64,000 bases of DNA from Amphiduros pacificus (GCA_949316495.1 OX439004.1:14420536-14484535), one strand, 5' to 3'. Shown: positions 20,701 through 34,018, counted from the first letter of the stretch. The notes: generated by a model not told the origin, from the sequence alone. Made by a program: numbers and translations.

Positions 20701-23700
20701 CGCATGAAGGACATCAGACAAGCCGTCCTGGACAAGAAGGGAGAGAAGGCAACTCGCCAGATGAAGGAAGCTATGTTTGAGATGGCAGTCAGGCAGGATG
20801 TGTATGAGGAGAGACAGAACCAGCTGAGATGGCAGGTCAAACTAGGAGAAAATCCTGTGTCATCTCGGACAAGGGTCAAGGTCACTGAGGAAAGACAGGA
20901 TTCTATTGATCAATATCATGTATGATCTCTCATAGTTAGAGCTTTCTATTGTTTGTTTTATTATTATTAATATTGTAGCAATACACAACCAACCTATTTA
21001 TGGCCCATCTTGGAAATAGATCTATCTCATTCATACAATATGTCATTTTTAATAATTGAAGACAATATTTTATAGTGCTCAACTTTCAAATAACTTAGTA
21101 TCACACAAATCTAAAATTATGAATTTGTTCACAGGATAATGTTATTTGTGTGTCAAATCCTGTTTTGTGGATAATAGATGAAAGTTGAAGTGTTGTTTGT
21201 AGAGGGAGCGTGGAGATCCTGTGGTTGAGGATGAGTTCAGGAGGAGATGTACTCAGTGCACGTATAGGAGAACCACCAGGTACACAACAGAGGTCAGCAC
21301 TGCAGTAGACATTATCTTAATATAACCTGAAAAGATCATATAAATGCAGAAAACCATTCTTGAATGGTGAATTTCTTATACATTGTGTATAAATGTTTAA
21401 AAGTGCCCAAAACATGAACAAATTTGGTACTTGGAAAAATAATTAATTATGGTTAATTACAGCAGTTGTTACTTGCAGCTTGGGTCAGAGGGAGTGAAGT
21501 TTGACTTGTACAGCAATGATACTTGGGCAGTGAGGCATGCGGCTCTAAGTAGATTCCAGCAGGCTGCAAGAAAGGTACATCTATAATATTTTAAGTTTAA
21601 TCCTTGAAAATTAAGTGCAGTTTGCAAAGAAGTAGAGATTTCAGACACTTGCAAAGTTCTTTAGGCCAAGTAATTTTTTTCTCATTTCTGCCTGGTTTTG
21701 GAGCTATATTTAACCTTGGAAAGCTTCAGCATTTGAAAAAATAAATCTTGGGTTCTATATGAAAATTACGAAGTGCAGTACTCCATAGCTGAGTAACTTA
21801 TTTAAATGTAAATGGTGTTGCCTATGGTGTGTTTGTAAATGGTGTGTTTATGTATTAATAATCCAGTTCTAGGCATTGTTTCCTTTCAAAGGCTATGCCA
21901 TTTAATGACTTATTTCTAAAATCATATAGCTCCTCCACCCCTGAGTAAATATGGCATGTATAATATTATCTGTTCACTTTCAGATAATCATTAGAAGTAG
22001 AGCAGAGAAGAATATCAAAGGATTAAGAGATACAATTCTTAACTGGGGAAAGAAAAAATTCTCAACAGGAGCCACAGGTTAGTGTTAGGGACATATTACG
22101 AGACTTTCTTTCAGATCTATTTAATAACCGGTACCATATTTTTCAGAGGGTATTGAGATTTTTAAAATAGGAGAACAATAATATCTTTTTTTTAATTTCT
22201 TTTTGGTAAATGAGGTATATTTTATGATATATGTTACCTTCAGCGGAGGAAGTTGTGGCAGCCATCGAGGGTATGTATGCAGTGTACAGAAGTTATTGTT
22301 ATGTTTAGAATTGCCATTTTCTGACACACTGTTGCACCAGCTGATTAGACCTATAATCTATAGAACAGTGCCAATTACCTAATATTTTATATAAATTAGC
22401 AAACATTTAGCTTACTGGCATAGCATGGTTAATAGTTTAGAATAATGATTATAACCTTCCCATTCCTATCAACCTGATCAGTTTACAATTTACAAGTGTA
22501 ATTTATTATTTTCTATATTACATATATACATATATTAATGACAGTTGCATACCCTTTATTCTCAGCCTATTCCCAATTTTTGTTATAACTTGCACTTAAG
22601 AATTTTATTGTCTTTTTGATCTTTGGTAATCTTAGAGTCTTAGAGACCAATTAATAGACACTATCTACAAATATATATGTCATATGTGAATACATATGTT
22701 TGTATGTGTATATATTTGCACAACTCAAATATTATGAAAAGCACACCACACACAAAACATCTATGAGCACCACAAGATGTGCAGTGTATACACATTATAG
22801 AATAATATCTGAACTCTCCTAGCTCCTATCCTGGCATAGTAGAAAAAAACTAGACTTTACTAGTTCATGAGATGAGGTTGTCACATATGTTATTTGAAAA
22901 TGATGTTATCCTGTATTTATTATGGTATAAAAAATCAGGAGAATTTTATTTATGTCTCAGGTCAAAGCTTAATTTTGTCATGAGGTTTAGAGGAGACAAC
23001 TCTTGTGTGTAACACAGAGGCATATAACAATCATAGGCAATATAGTATGTTTGCAATTATACAGAGTGGCATGCAGTTTCCTGTTCTATATAACAAAAGG
23101 TTGGACACTTTCAGGACTCTCCCTGTTAAAAATGATATTTTCCAATTTTTAGATTCAGTACAAAATTAAAGTCTGTGAAAATTGTTGCAGAAATATTGGG
23201 AATCAAATATTAACGGGAGGGGGATAGTATTTGGTCCTATTTTTTGTGAAATAATGCTCATCAAACAACTTTTTCTTTTAAATTATTTTGGATGAAATTG
23301 ATTTCTCCTGTTCAGTTAACCATTTATGTTCATAAATCTGTAAGAACTCCTTTTTGAGAATAAATCTGTCATTGGCCAATAGCATATTATGAACAATTTT
23401 GTATTAAACTTGCAAACTTAGATAAAGTTCTCCTTAGGTAAGTTTATATACAGTCATACTCAAGTCAGAAAATAATGAGAAAAATGATTGTGGTTGATTT
23501 CAGCTGCTCAGAAGGAGAGAACGGAGCGGCAGGCGGAACAGGAAGGTGCTGAAGAGGAGGTCCTGCTGCAAGTAGATAAAGTGAAGACGGTCACCTTCCC
23601 CACCTATGCCCCACCAAATGTCAAGGATGATATGGTATGACGCTCACTCTGTATTCTCTGAGAAAAGCGTAACAATTATATGATCACATTCCTGGGTTTA

Positions 23701-26700
23701 TGACATGACTTGTGTAACTTTCAGGCCGTGGATGCGTTAGGTGCTGTGCCTTTCAAACCCACTGAGGTCATCGTTCAGAACAAAGTGCCTTACTTCGATC
23801 TCAAGGTCAGTGTCTTTATTCATATGTGTCTTTATCATCCTTTTTTTGTCAGTGGTTTTCGGCTGGCACCATATTTTAACTTGTTTTATATTAGCACAGT
23901 AGCAATCAATGAATTAAAAAAAAAATTGTTGAATTTGCACATATCATTTTTATATTATATACCCATTACAGTGAATGATGATGCAGTTATAATGTATTGA
24001 ATCTAAGAATGATTGAATGATTCCAGGTTCCACAGCAGTATGTACAGATGGGGTACCAGCAACATAATACCCATGATGCATCTGTGAACTATGTGCCACC
24101 TAATCTTGTCAGACCTCTTAGATGTGGAGCAGAGGTAGGTGCCAATGCCTTACATTTTATGTGAAGATTTACATTCTCATTTATAAGGCATGAACAAGTG
24201 TTGCTTACTTTAACAACCTCTTATTTGTCAGGACGAGATGATAAGTTTGCCATCTGTGGGGAATGTGGCGCCACCTGGAAGCATCGATGACGAGGCTGTT
24301 AATGAAGGAGACCTTCGTGTGGAGGATGTGACATCACCTGAACCTGATACAATGGCACTAGTTCCTCCTGTGGCTATGTTTAAACCCATTGAATATCCAG
24401 CCTTACATATATTTGTGAGTAACACAGTGCTTAATTAATCTTAAATTAAGTTCCAACTACAGTTTTATTGTAATGCCTGAAGCTCTTCTGAAATTGCTTA
24501 TGTAAAGAAATCTAAAATTTGATTTTAATTGCACTTTTGATAAGAACACATTTGTCCAAAGGTTAAATAATCTCAATTTTTATTTGAATTAAAGTTTTTA
24601 TAAGTACACAGTTGTGCAAAGATTGAATAGCACTTGATTACAATATTGTCTAACTTTATTTTTTTTCTGTTGTGACAGAACCCGGCCCCAGGTGTGCAGG
24701 TTTTCCAGCCACCTCTGCCATATGGCGAGACAGACAGTGACTTCCACCTGTGTCCTCTGCCTCTGTACACCAACACAGCGTCCGCCAACCCCCACATGGC
24801 CACTCAGAAGCGCTACCTAGATAGAACTGATACCATCCGCGGAGTCATGGCCTGGAAGAGATTCCCATCCCAGGGACTCACCTCTCTCTCAAACACTCCC
24901 ACACTGACCAATGTCTGGGTGCCAAGATGGTAAGACAACCATGCTAACTAAATATTCCCACACTGACCTATGTCTGGGTGCCAAGATGGTAAGACAACCA
25001 TGCTAACTAAATATTCCCACACTGACCAATGTCTGGGTGCCAAGATGGTAAGACAACCATGGTAACTAAATATTCCCACACTGACCTATGTCTGGGTGCC
25101 AAGATGGTAAGACAACCATGCTAATTAATATTCCCACACTGACCAATGTCTGGGTGCCAAGATGGTAAGACAACCATGCTAACTAATATTCCCACACTGA
25201 CCAATGTCTGGGTGCCAAGATGGTAAGACAACCATGCTAACTAATATTCCCACACTGACCAATGTCTGGGTGCCAAGATGGTAAGACAACCATGCTAACT
25301 AATATTCCCACACTGACCAATGTCTGGGTGCCAAGATGGTAATACAACCATGCTAACTAATATTCCCACACTGACCAATGTCTGGGTGCCAAGATGGTAA
25401 GACAACCATGCTAATTAATATTCCCACACTGACCAATGTCTGGGTGCCAAGATGGTAAGACAACCATGCTAACTAATATTCCCACACTGACCAATGTATG
25501 GGTGCCAAGATGGTAAGACAACCATGCTAACTAATATTCCCACACTGACCAATGTCTGGGTGCCAAGATGGTAAGACAACCATGCTAACTAATATTCCCA
25601 CACTGACCAATGTCTGGGTGCCAAGATGGTAAGACAACCATGCTAACTAATTCTACCACAATACCATGATATGACACCATTTAAGCTACAGCTGATCTTC
25701 CCAGTTGGAGAGTTCTGCATGCTTAGGAAGTTCCTGTTCTGCATGTTCAGAAAGTTCTTGTTCTGCATTCCCAGCAAGTTCTTGTTGGCAAATTCAACAT
25801 TTGCCAGTATTGTTTCATTAAACCCCTTTATGAATTGATCAACACAATAATAAGCTGATGGTTTCACTTGGTGTGTGCATTGCAGGACAGAGTCTTTCAC
25901 TGAGGACCTTCTTCCACTGGATAGTCCACAGTTATTTGAAGGTCTGACAGAGGAGGACAAAGTTGATTTGCAAGAGTAAGTAGGCACATCTTTTACAATT
26001 TTCTCTTTAAAAACAACAGATTATGTGAGAAATGATGAGATGTGTACATGTATATTTAATGTCAGGCAGATATTTGTCATATTTTAAGGTGTTTATGTGT
26101 ATAAGGCAGTAGAACATAAAAGGAGTTTCCAGAATGCTTTGTGAACAATGATTGGTAATTTCCCAAGCCAATAAAGCAATATGATGCATATCTATATCTT
26201 AAAATGTATTGTTTAAGCATTTCATGATACAAGAGTTGAAATGACAAATTGTAAATGATATGAATTGAGAAACCGGCCCCACTAGCACAGTTGGTAGAGT
26301 GTAGGATCTGTGCCTTTAATGGTAATATAAGTGGAGGACGGGAGGTGGTGGGTTCGACTCCCACTGCCGGCAGTGTTACTTTCACACTGGTTAAAAGGCT
26401 CGAAAGTCGACCTGATATAGCCATAGTTGCCGAAAGGGTCGTAAAAACACCATTTCACAATTTTCACAATGAATTGAGAATCATTCCCCTGCTCCCTTGC
26501 AAAGGATAACTAATTAAAATTATTGTCACCATCATTCATATTTATTTTACCAGGTTTGTATAATGATGCATGAAGTATTTAGATAATTGAATTGATATTT
26601 TTTATCAAATTAGGAAAAAACAGTACTTTTCTAGGTCACATATTAAGAGATTGCTGATTTAATTTTTTGAAGGGAACAGATGAAGTTTGAGAGTAAATAA

Positions 26701-28697
26701 GTTGCCACGATAACTGATATATGGTCAGTGTGAGTTCCAAATAAAAGAGAATGATCGATGTTGAGCATATGAGAATATTATTGTTGATGTTTATGTGGGT
26801 TGTGTAGGGATGATGACGAGGAGGAGGAGGAGGATGGAGTAGAGCTAACCCCAGACATGGTACTAGCCCAGTTCCCCCTGGTGGGGCCCTCGGCACCAGC
26901 ACCAGCCCCGGAGAAGAAGAAAGAGTAAGTCCATACACACCTCACTGCACTGTCACTGCTCTCACCGCACATAAAATGCTACAGAACACTTCCCATGCTT
27001 CCAGCTACTCCACTGTACATACTTCTTAGACATGAATTTCTGATAATAAATGTAAAGACTTTAATTAAACTAATCAAACTTTGATTTTTTGCTTTTTAAT
27101 TGTTTGAGTTTTAGTGCTTAAAATTAAAAATTTCAAAATTATTTTGAGTTCAATAGTTTTGTTTGTAGCGATATGTTGTTTTTCTACAGAGATCTTCTGA
27201 GATTTTGATTCAGTGACATTTAATTTTCAGACCACCTCGCTTAAATTTTGGTGGCATAACTATTGCTGATGTTGTTATGTCAGCTAAGCCAACCCTGCAC
27301 ATACAGTTAGCAGTCAATGACATTGTGACCAGGTACACCCTGCGTGCCTTGCTTGCACTCACTAACAACTCACTTGTCTTGTGTTGTAAGACTAATATGT
27401 GTGAATGCATTAACTATATTTTATTTGATTCCATTTGGTTTGATTGATGATAAGGAAATCAAGGATTAGAGAGTGGAGAGTAGAGAGTAGAGGATGCTCC
27501 ACATGATAGGGTTAAAGTTAAGTAACTAATCAACTGACCAACGTGTGATAAAATGTATACATTAAATAATAAGCATTGGAAAATTAGCTTACTGGTGTGT
27601 TTTCTCTGAAAAAGTGTTTTTGGTTTCTAGTTATACCAAAATTTTAGCTTGACAGTCAGGTTTCTTAATTAGAGGGTTAAAATATGCAACAGTGATCAAA
27701 GATAACCAAAACCAAATCAATAATCATTTAGGTCATTATTTTAAAAATATTATTAGTCAAGATTTGAACTGATGCAGGACCTTATTTCTATTATAGTTTG
27801 GTACATTAATTTTGAACATTCAGGGTTTCTTTGTACAAGCTCATGTCAATCTAAACCCTTGCAAGTTCCTAATGATGACCCTTGAACTGCCACTAGATAT
27901 TTTGGACTTCCCAATCACTGTTAATGCCATGTTATCACATCAATGCCAACCTGACTACCACAAAACAGAAGATATTTTCCTGACATTTTAGGTTATTTAT
28001 AATATCAAGCTGACTTTACTCGGACGTAATGTATCTTAGCTCGCAATGCATGTCTCACCTCAATTCCTATTAATAATTAGTTGATAAGGATTTTTTGTGG
28101 GGTGCGTTGCAGTTGGAATTAAATTTATGAATCTATACATTTCATTCAAAATGTCTGGATGACATAAACTCCAAATATATTGAAAAGTACTAGATTAGGA
28201 GAATATTTAGAGATCCCAATGAATATGATTACTGTTCACTGTAAGAAAAGGCTTTTTGTGACGAGAAAAGGAAAATATTAAATGTAATTTTTGGGGTGTG
28301 TATTTGCAGAGACCGTGATAATTTCCCACATGGCAGCAAGTTACCCGCTACCAATGTGCCAGTGTCTACCACCGGACCTGTGCCCAGGTAGGCTCAATGC
28401 TATACTCTGCTCTCTCACTTTGATACATTGATATTCACTTGTTTTATTATCGGTGTAATGTTTAGAACATATAATTATTAAGCGTCTTATCCAGTCAGTG
28501 CTGGTGATTTGAGGACTAAAATTAATAAATTTAAATGCCACTCTTTTTTATGCATTTTTTTATTTTTCAGAGAGAAGAGAGAGCAAGAATTGGAATATTT
28601 CCTGAAAAAGAAATACAATCGTTTAGGGGGACGATTTGACACCAAGGTCAACAGTTTGAATAATTTGAAAACATCATCAGACTTGGTACTAAAGTGA
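14765..28697 (+). CDS. CFAP221: CFAP221 (PCDP1), cilia and flagella associated protein of the central pair
   Basis: Twenty exons: 14765-14912, 18840-19027, 19247-19342, 19529-19733, 20093-20249, 20469-20919, 21203-21292, 21479-21574, 21984-22077, 22244-22270, 23504-23634, 23725-23805, 24027-24134, 24232-24414, 24679-24929, 25886-25975, 26808-26924, 27231-27332, 28310-28387, 28571-28697. All phases join, giving 939 residues (human about 840). The N-terminal part has [24 protein letters not shown] and [13 protein letters not shown], the ASH/PapD-like beta-sandwich family signature, then [18 protein letters not shown] and LVPPHAYPVM-like [11 protein letters not shown]. Middle: [40 protein letters not shown] and RFQQAARK (helical, calmodulin-binding region in the family). 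C-terminal: [34 protein letters not shown], an acidic run, and [13 protein letters not shown]. In Chlamydomonas and mammals the protein sits in the C1d projection and affects ciliary beating. Introns of more than 1 kb, such as 22271-23503 and 27333-28309, hold nothing recognisable. Confidence 0.95.
15185..17960 (-). mobile_element. LINE (Jockey/CR1-type group), 5'-truncated, long open frame
   Basis: Lies in CFAP221 intron 1, antisense to the gene. One uninterrupted frame of about 889 codons runs from about 17957 to 15289. It holds the C-terminal half of an APE-type endonuclease ([26 protein letters not shown]), then reverse transcriptase: [64 protein letters not shown], and the usual C-terminal tail with WNNLPPHL. 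The first part of the endonuclease and any ORF1 are missing, consistent with 5' truncation during insertion. The 3' end shows a short ATGTAG repeat. The clean frame suggests a recent insertion. Exact clade needs phylogeny. Confidence 0.9.
18395..18530. mobile_element. Small inverted-repeat element (MITE-like), copy 2
   Basis: Diverged homologue of 13451-13591 in CFAP221 intron 1, with TTGCCATACTGCCCCATTGA and GGAACTGCACAAATAAAATT segments and weaker terminal complementarity (GTTGTGGGTT / AACCTGCAATC). The flanking intron sequence 17960-18394 and 18531-18839 is featureless apart from A/T-rich runs. Confidence 0.7.
22244..22270 (+). other. CFAP221: CFAP221 27-nt micro-exon
   Basis: Encodes AEEVVAAIE in the helical middle region. 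It is bounded by CTTCAG and GTATGT and keeps the frame between 21984-22077 and 23504-23634. The flanking exons also join in phase without it, so it could be a cassette exon. Confidence 0.65.
24898..25655 (+). repeat. 58-59-bp minisatellite carrying the CFAP221 exon-15 end and splice donor
   Basis: Thirteen tandem copies. The first copy is the last 32 nt of exon 24679-24929 plus its donor; twelve more fill the start of the intron. Each holds CCCACACTGACCAATGTCTG, then GGTGCCAAGATG|GTAAGA and a CTAACTAA segment. Copy 8 reads GTAATA and copy 11 has GTATGGG; otherwise copies are almost identical, so the array is young. Using any downstream donor would add TAA directly after the tryptophan codon. 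Confidence 0.95.
26276..26470 (+). mobile_element. tRNA-headed SINE in a CFAP221 intron
   Basis: A box-like CTAGCACAGTTGGTAGAGTG and B box-like GGTGGGTTCGACTCC are spaced with an extended variable stretch. A non-tRNA body with GTTGCCGAAAGGGTCGTAAAA follows. The acceptor ends GCCGGC flank the head (CCGGCCCC...GCCGGCAG), but the loop is too long for a functional tRNA. A tRNA-derived SINE fits best. Confidence 0.65.
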
Positions 28698-28766
28698 CCG
28701 CACTGACAAATTTGAATAATCGCAGCACTGCTGAGCACTGTGGATAGGGATGAATTCTGAAAGTAA

Positions 28767-28772
28767 AATAAA
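28767..28772 (+). terminator. CFAP221 poly(A) signal candidate
   Basis: AATAAA 70 nt after the stop codon. A second AATAAA at 29328-29333 would give a longer 3' UTR. Which is used cannot be told from sequence. Confidence 0.5.
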
Positions 28773-30388
28773 AATATCTTTTTTGTAGTATTTTTATGCA
28801 GAATGTTTTTTTATGGAAAAAAATGTTGGTTCACATACCTGATTTCTTTTGAAAAAGGAAATATAATTAAAATCTAAAAGAGATTTGAAAATCTCAGATG
28901 TTAAATAATTTTTGAAGAAAATGTATTTTGTCAAAATCACATTGATATAATTTTTAATTGTGAAACATAGTTTGTCTCAAGCAAAGGAAGAAATTTATTA
29001 ACTGATATGAACAGACAAGAAACATAAATGATCTGAAACATAAAAACAGTCCACTATTTGCCACATTCTGTGATGTAACATTTTATATATTGTAATGGTT
29101 TCTTCTAATACCATATACCACCTCTCTGTGATAAATATGCATCATCTGATTGTATTATTTCAATATTTTATATATTGTTAAAAATTAAAACTCAATGAAA
29201 GACTTGCAAAACATTGTATATATAGATGACAAAGAACCAGCAATTTGTTACATTTGCAGAAGATGAATTGTGTAAAGATGGAGAGTGTACAGAACAAATA
29301 TCTGTTATGTTTGTGTATATAGAACATAATAAAAAGGGTTAAAACCAACTATGAAATTGTGTAAATGATGTTTTCTAGGACATGCTTATAGGACTTTTAG
29401 AAACTTTGGTCCTTTTTGGTGATTATAAGGCCTAGCATCTGTGCTCTGAACCAGTATTTGTAACCAAATGCAAATATACTGAAATACCTTTTGTCATACT
29501 GCAACACAAAAGTTTGTTTGGAAATTCAATTTCTTTAGAATTTCAGTCAATATATCTCCTGATTGCTTTTTCCTATTTCATTTGTTTATATTTATGCATA
29601 AACAAAAACACTTTGGTCCCAACTCATGACATGCATTTTCATAAGTGAATAGGCCTGACTTTGGAGGTGAAAAACTGAAGTAAGGAACCGTCAAGAGGGA
29701 TTAAGATGTTGAATTGGGAGAGCGGAGAAAGCGTTCGCACCTATTGTGTTACTGAGAAAATCAGATGTGATAGTGGTAGGAAAGCAGTTAAAATATGGCG
29801 GCTCTAAGTTCGTCAAATATTGTATCAAAATCTCCAAAGGGCCTGACATGTAATGGATTTCACACTTGGGAGTACTATAAGATAACAAAATCTGGTGGTG
29901 TTTAATAAAAGTTCCATTTATAACCTGATAAATGATGAAAAGGTTCATCTCATGTTAATGGAGACAGGAACTTGTGATTTGACAATTGTAATTGCTGACA
30001 GGTTTTCATATATATTACTAGTGAGTGAGCATGATTATCCCACCACAAAGGGAAATGAGTGGCATGATGTTGATAATATTCATAATATTAAGCACTAAGT
30101 TTCCCACCATGATAGATCCATAATGCTATAATGCTCATGAACGTTATATCTTCTCTAAATATATGGCCACTTGTACTTTCATCAGTGAGCAGTTCCACTG
30201 GCACAATTGGAAGAGCAGTGGATCTCACTTTCCAATTATTAAAGACCTATTTTTTAATTGGCCAAGCAAGTGTCCTAATAAATTGTTACCTTTGGATGAT
30301 GTATTATTACACCCAACTGTGAATTGAAAAGTGAGCATTATATTTGGTATGTTTTAGTTGAAAAATGAGAGCAACAGAGAAACTGTAC
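28773..30388. other. Non-coding DNA downstream of CFAP221
   Basis: AT-rich, no convincing exon on either strand. Open frames here are short, unlike known proteins, and lack splice support. A weak A-box-like stretch near 30200 has no B box. Confidence 0.6.
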
Positions 30389-31830
30389 TCATCATCATCA
30401 TCAGTTCCGCATTCCGTCGACGTCGCACTCCAAGCACTGCGCATGCTCAGGTGCCTGCGACATAGCGCGCTTAATCAGAGCCCGCCACCTTTCTCTATCT
30501 TCTGCTTGATTCTTTATTACTTGAATATCTAGTCCACCACCACTTTTTCTATTACTACTTTTTCCACTACCTTTTGTGCAATTTACTTTCATCAATTTCA
30601 TGTCATTTTTCATTTGTTCAAGCCAAGTGTATTTGGGGCGTCCCCTTGGCCTTTTTGCTGGTTTTACAGCTTCATACAGGGCTTGCTTGGCTGGTGTGCT
30701 ATCATGTAATCTCATGAGGTACCCTGTCCAGTTTAGCCTCCTTCTCAGTATTGTTCTGCTCCATGGCTCTTGTTTTGTAATTTTGTACAGTTTCTTGTTT
30801 TTGATCTTTTTTTGGCCAGTGAATATGCATGACTTTTCTCAAAATTCTTCTTTGGAATGTGTCAATTTCATTCTCTCTCTTCTTTGTAATTGTCCATAGC
30901 TCACTATTGTACAGAAATATTGATGTTATGTAAGTGTTCACGATTTTCACTTTCAAGTTGGTGCTGGTGCTTTTGTTCTCTAAGATTTTCTTGAATTGAT
31001 TGTAAGCTGTTAATGCTAGAGCTTTTCTTCTTGTGATATCTATCTCAGTATCTATGTGGCTTCCCAGATATTTTCCTTTCTTCCATTCTTCATTTCCATT
31101 TCTTGATACTTCATAATCCTCAGTTTTTGTTTCATTAACTGATAGGTTTCTCTTACTTAGTTTAGATGGTGTACTTTTCTTGATTCTGTCCTTTTCTGTT
31201 TTATCTGTGTTAATCCATGATATGTCATCTGCATATTGTGGGGCGATGGTGAGTTTGTTTGGCATGGGTGATGCATATGTATGGTCAGCTAGGTGTTCAG
31301 GCATTCTGTCCTGTACTTCTGTACTGCTGAGTCTGGGTTGACTGTATGTGTGATCATGCTCTTGATTTCTTTCTTTTAGAGCTTGGGCTAAGTATAATAT
31401 GAATAAAACAGGACTTAAGCAGTCCCCTTGTGGGACTCCGATTGTTGTTTCTATTTTTTCTCCATATGTTTTTCCCACTCTTACAGATAGTTCTACATTT
31501 TCGATTAATATCTTCATCATGTGCATTTCATCTGGGTCTAAAATTTGGCTCAGGTCTTCAAATAGTGTGCTACGATCCACTGTGTCAAAAGCTTTGCTCA
31601 TGTCGAGCATCAGGATGTGAATTGAGTAGTCCTGTGAGGTGATAGCTTTTTCTGCTAATATTTTCATGGCAAACACTTGTTCTGTGGTACTCCTCCCGGA
31701 TTGACTGTGCTGAGCACCTGCTAATATAGCCAGGAGTGTCCCATATACATCTAATAAAAATAACCCCAGCTTGATCAACCAAACTGCACAATTAAATTTG
31801 GTCTTCTCCAAAACAATACATCCGATTTCT
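30389..31830 (-). mobile_element. LINE reverse-transcriptase remnant (RTE/Nimb-like type, clade uncertain)
   Basis: The minus strand encodes reverse transcriptase from GRSTTEQVFAMKILAEKA through LMLDMSKAFDTVDRSTLFED, GVPQGDCLSPVLFILYL, the YADD box (APQYADDISWI), and the C-terminal YNSELWTITKK/FQRRILRKVM motif. A second frame continues with RLHDSTPAKQALYEAVKPAK and RPRGRPKYTWLEQMKND. The frame changes once near 30710-30770, and the endonuclease is missing. The 3' end is a short ATG repeat (30389-30400). It is therefore truncated and inactive. Confidence 0.85.
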
Positions 31831-32540
31831 CAGTTGTTCGAAAGTAAGATGTAATGTCAGGAAATGAATTCTCTCTTTTCATTGAGGCTAAGACTTTTTC
31901 AAATATTTAAGGATTTTTAACTGTACTATGTGAGCATGTACTGTGTCATTCCCTTTGCCTCTCAACTTTGATCTCTGAAACTACTGAGAGGGTTTCTTAG
32001 ATATTTATGGGTAAGATTTATTGTTGGGGAATGATTTCACCATTTCTAAAATTAGCATCAAATATATATATATTTTTAAGTATTTGAAAATATATACATG
32101 TATATAGCCTCTGAAACCACATTGACTAGTACTTAAAAACTTGGTTAATACTTAAAATGATCATTTATGAAGCAATTTAAAGGCAATTCCATAAATTTTC
32201 AAACATTACCAAAATCAATGGTCAGCATACTTGACCGTTCCAGATTGCAATTGCAAACAGTGAACTGTTTCTAGAGCAATGAACGAATATACACTATTTT
32301 TATTGCAACAATTGTTCTCAAGCCGGCAATGCTGGGTAAATAAAAGGAAAAGCTCACATGCCAGGGTATGTTTACCAACCTTAGAAAGAAGCAGTGCCCA
32401 CCACGTCTTTTTTTCTTAACTTTTTTTAATGAGATTTTAATACTAATTTCTAATTATAAAAATCTATAATTCCTTATAGACAGACATTTCCAACTCCAGT
32501 CATTTGATCCTTGTAACTTGACATTTTCCTCGCATTCACA
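31831..32540. other. Unremarkable intergenic DNA
   Basis: No exon, RNA gene or strong repeat recognised; AT-rich with short TA runs near 32070. Confidence 0.5.
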
Positions 32541-32795
32541 GCCCGTGGCGCAATTGGTTAGAGTGCCAGCTTGTTAGCACCAGTTCCTCTGTGGTGATCC
32601 AAAGGTCGTGGGTTCGAACCCCGGCTGTGCCGAGATTGAACTCGTGATACAATTTACCATATGAGCTGAGGCCATGCCTATAGGGTTAACCAGTTCGGGT
32701 GGGTTGCCATGTCAAGGACCTGCGACATGACAATTCAGTGAGTCAGCACTATATCTGCTACAAGTAGGTCTCATCATGAAAACACATTAAGTTGT
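32541..32795 (+). mobile_element. tRNA-headed SINE, family S1, full-length-like copy
   Basis: The head has a GTGGCGCAATTGGTTAGAGT A box and GGTCGTGGGTTCGAACCCC B box, with about 20 extra bases between the arms. The body (from about 32657) reads ATGAGCTGAGGCC, then GACATGACAATTCAGTGAG, CAGCACTATATCTGCTACAA and GTAGGTCTCATCATGA. The body matches, in the opposite orientation, elements at 45573-45762 and 61236-61447. Confidence 0.8.
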
Positions 32796-34018
32796 ACATC
32801 TTAGACCCCCCCCCACCCCGTATTCTTCTTGAATAAAATGATAAGGAAACGACATATGAAGAAAAAGAGAAATAAACACCCTATCACTGATATTATGTGG
32901 GTTCAAGCTGAAATCAACAACATATGTACATTTTTCCAGTTTAGAATTTCTATAGTAAAGTCATAACGATGAGATGCCAAATGTGAGAATGAGATTTGGA
33001 AACAGATGTACATTGTGAGCATGTACTGAGAAGGTTGCAAGCACTATGTGGTAAAATATTGTGAGCATGTTCTCAGCATTTTGTTGTGCCACGTTGTAAG
33101 TACGTGCTTAACAAGTTGTGAACACGTGCTCAGCAAGTTGTGATGTGTTATCACATTGTCACTTGGTTTCTGTATATTATGACAACAGAGAAAATACAAA
33201 TAAGATATATCTTTCTACATTTTTATCACAAAAACAGTCAGCTGTGAAGAAAATCGGCTGTCAATAATCTGGCATGTTATGATGGTTTACTGACGTCTGG
33301 AATTATATCAGTCACTAGGAAATAACCTGAATTCAGGTTTTTTCCTCAAATGTGAAATTCAAAATAGGTCGAAACTCAGTCTGGAACATCCTAAAAGGAC
33401 ATTTCTGAAAGGGGGTAGGGGTATCTTCAGGTTAATTTTTAAGGGTTTCAGGTTTTTTTCCTGAATGCTGACTTTCATCAGTGTTATATGGATATGTTGG
33501 GAATCTGGTCTGACGTTTGAATCTATGTAGATAGGGATTTGTTAAAACCAGCCTTTTTAATATTCATTCAAGTCTACCTTCACTGAAATATCTAGTTCTA
33601 AGTGATACTTGCTAATCCTGCATTCCTAACTGTATGCAAAAATACAAAGAGACCATTTAACTTTAAAATAAAGTTTTTATTTAGTTTTTCATGACCAATT
33701 TTCGTTCAATACATATACAATACATACATAGGCAACAAATACACCCAGGCAGTACCAAGACTTGACAAAATAATGACAAAGTGACAGTGACTAGGATTCA
33801 GGTACTGAATACCACATGAATTGTGTGGGTTATTGGCTATTAATTCCCAGTTACAGGAATTATGACAAACTAGTCAAAGTTCTGATTTAAAGTGAAATGT
33901 CAAAAGACTAAGTTAGAAATTCCCATATTAAGTTAACATTGTAAGTCCAAGAATTTAGGTGAAATGACTAAAAATGTCAGAGTTATGATTTTCAAGGAAC
34001 TGTCCAAGAATTTACAGG
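32796..34018. other. Intergenic DNA with a weak 35-40 bp tandem repeat
   Basis: Degenerate units around TTGTGAGCATGT and ACGTGCTCAGCAAGTTGTGA occur at about 33012-33150. The rest holds nothing recognisable. Confidence 0.5.

Noticed and set aside
30180-30240. A-box-like stretch GGCACAATTGGAAGAGCAGT
   Set aside because: No B box at a fitting distance.
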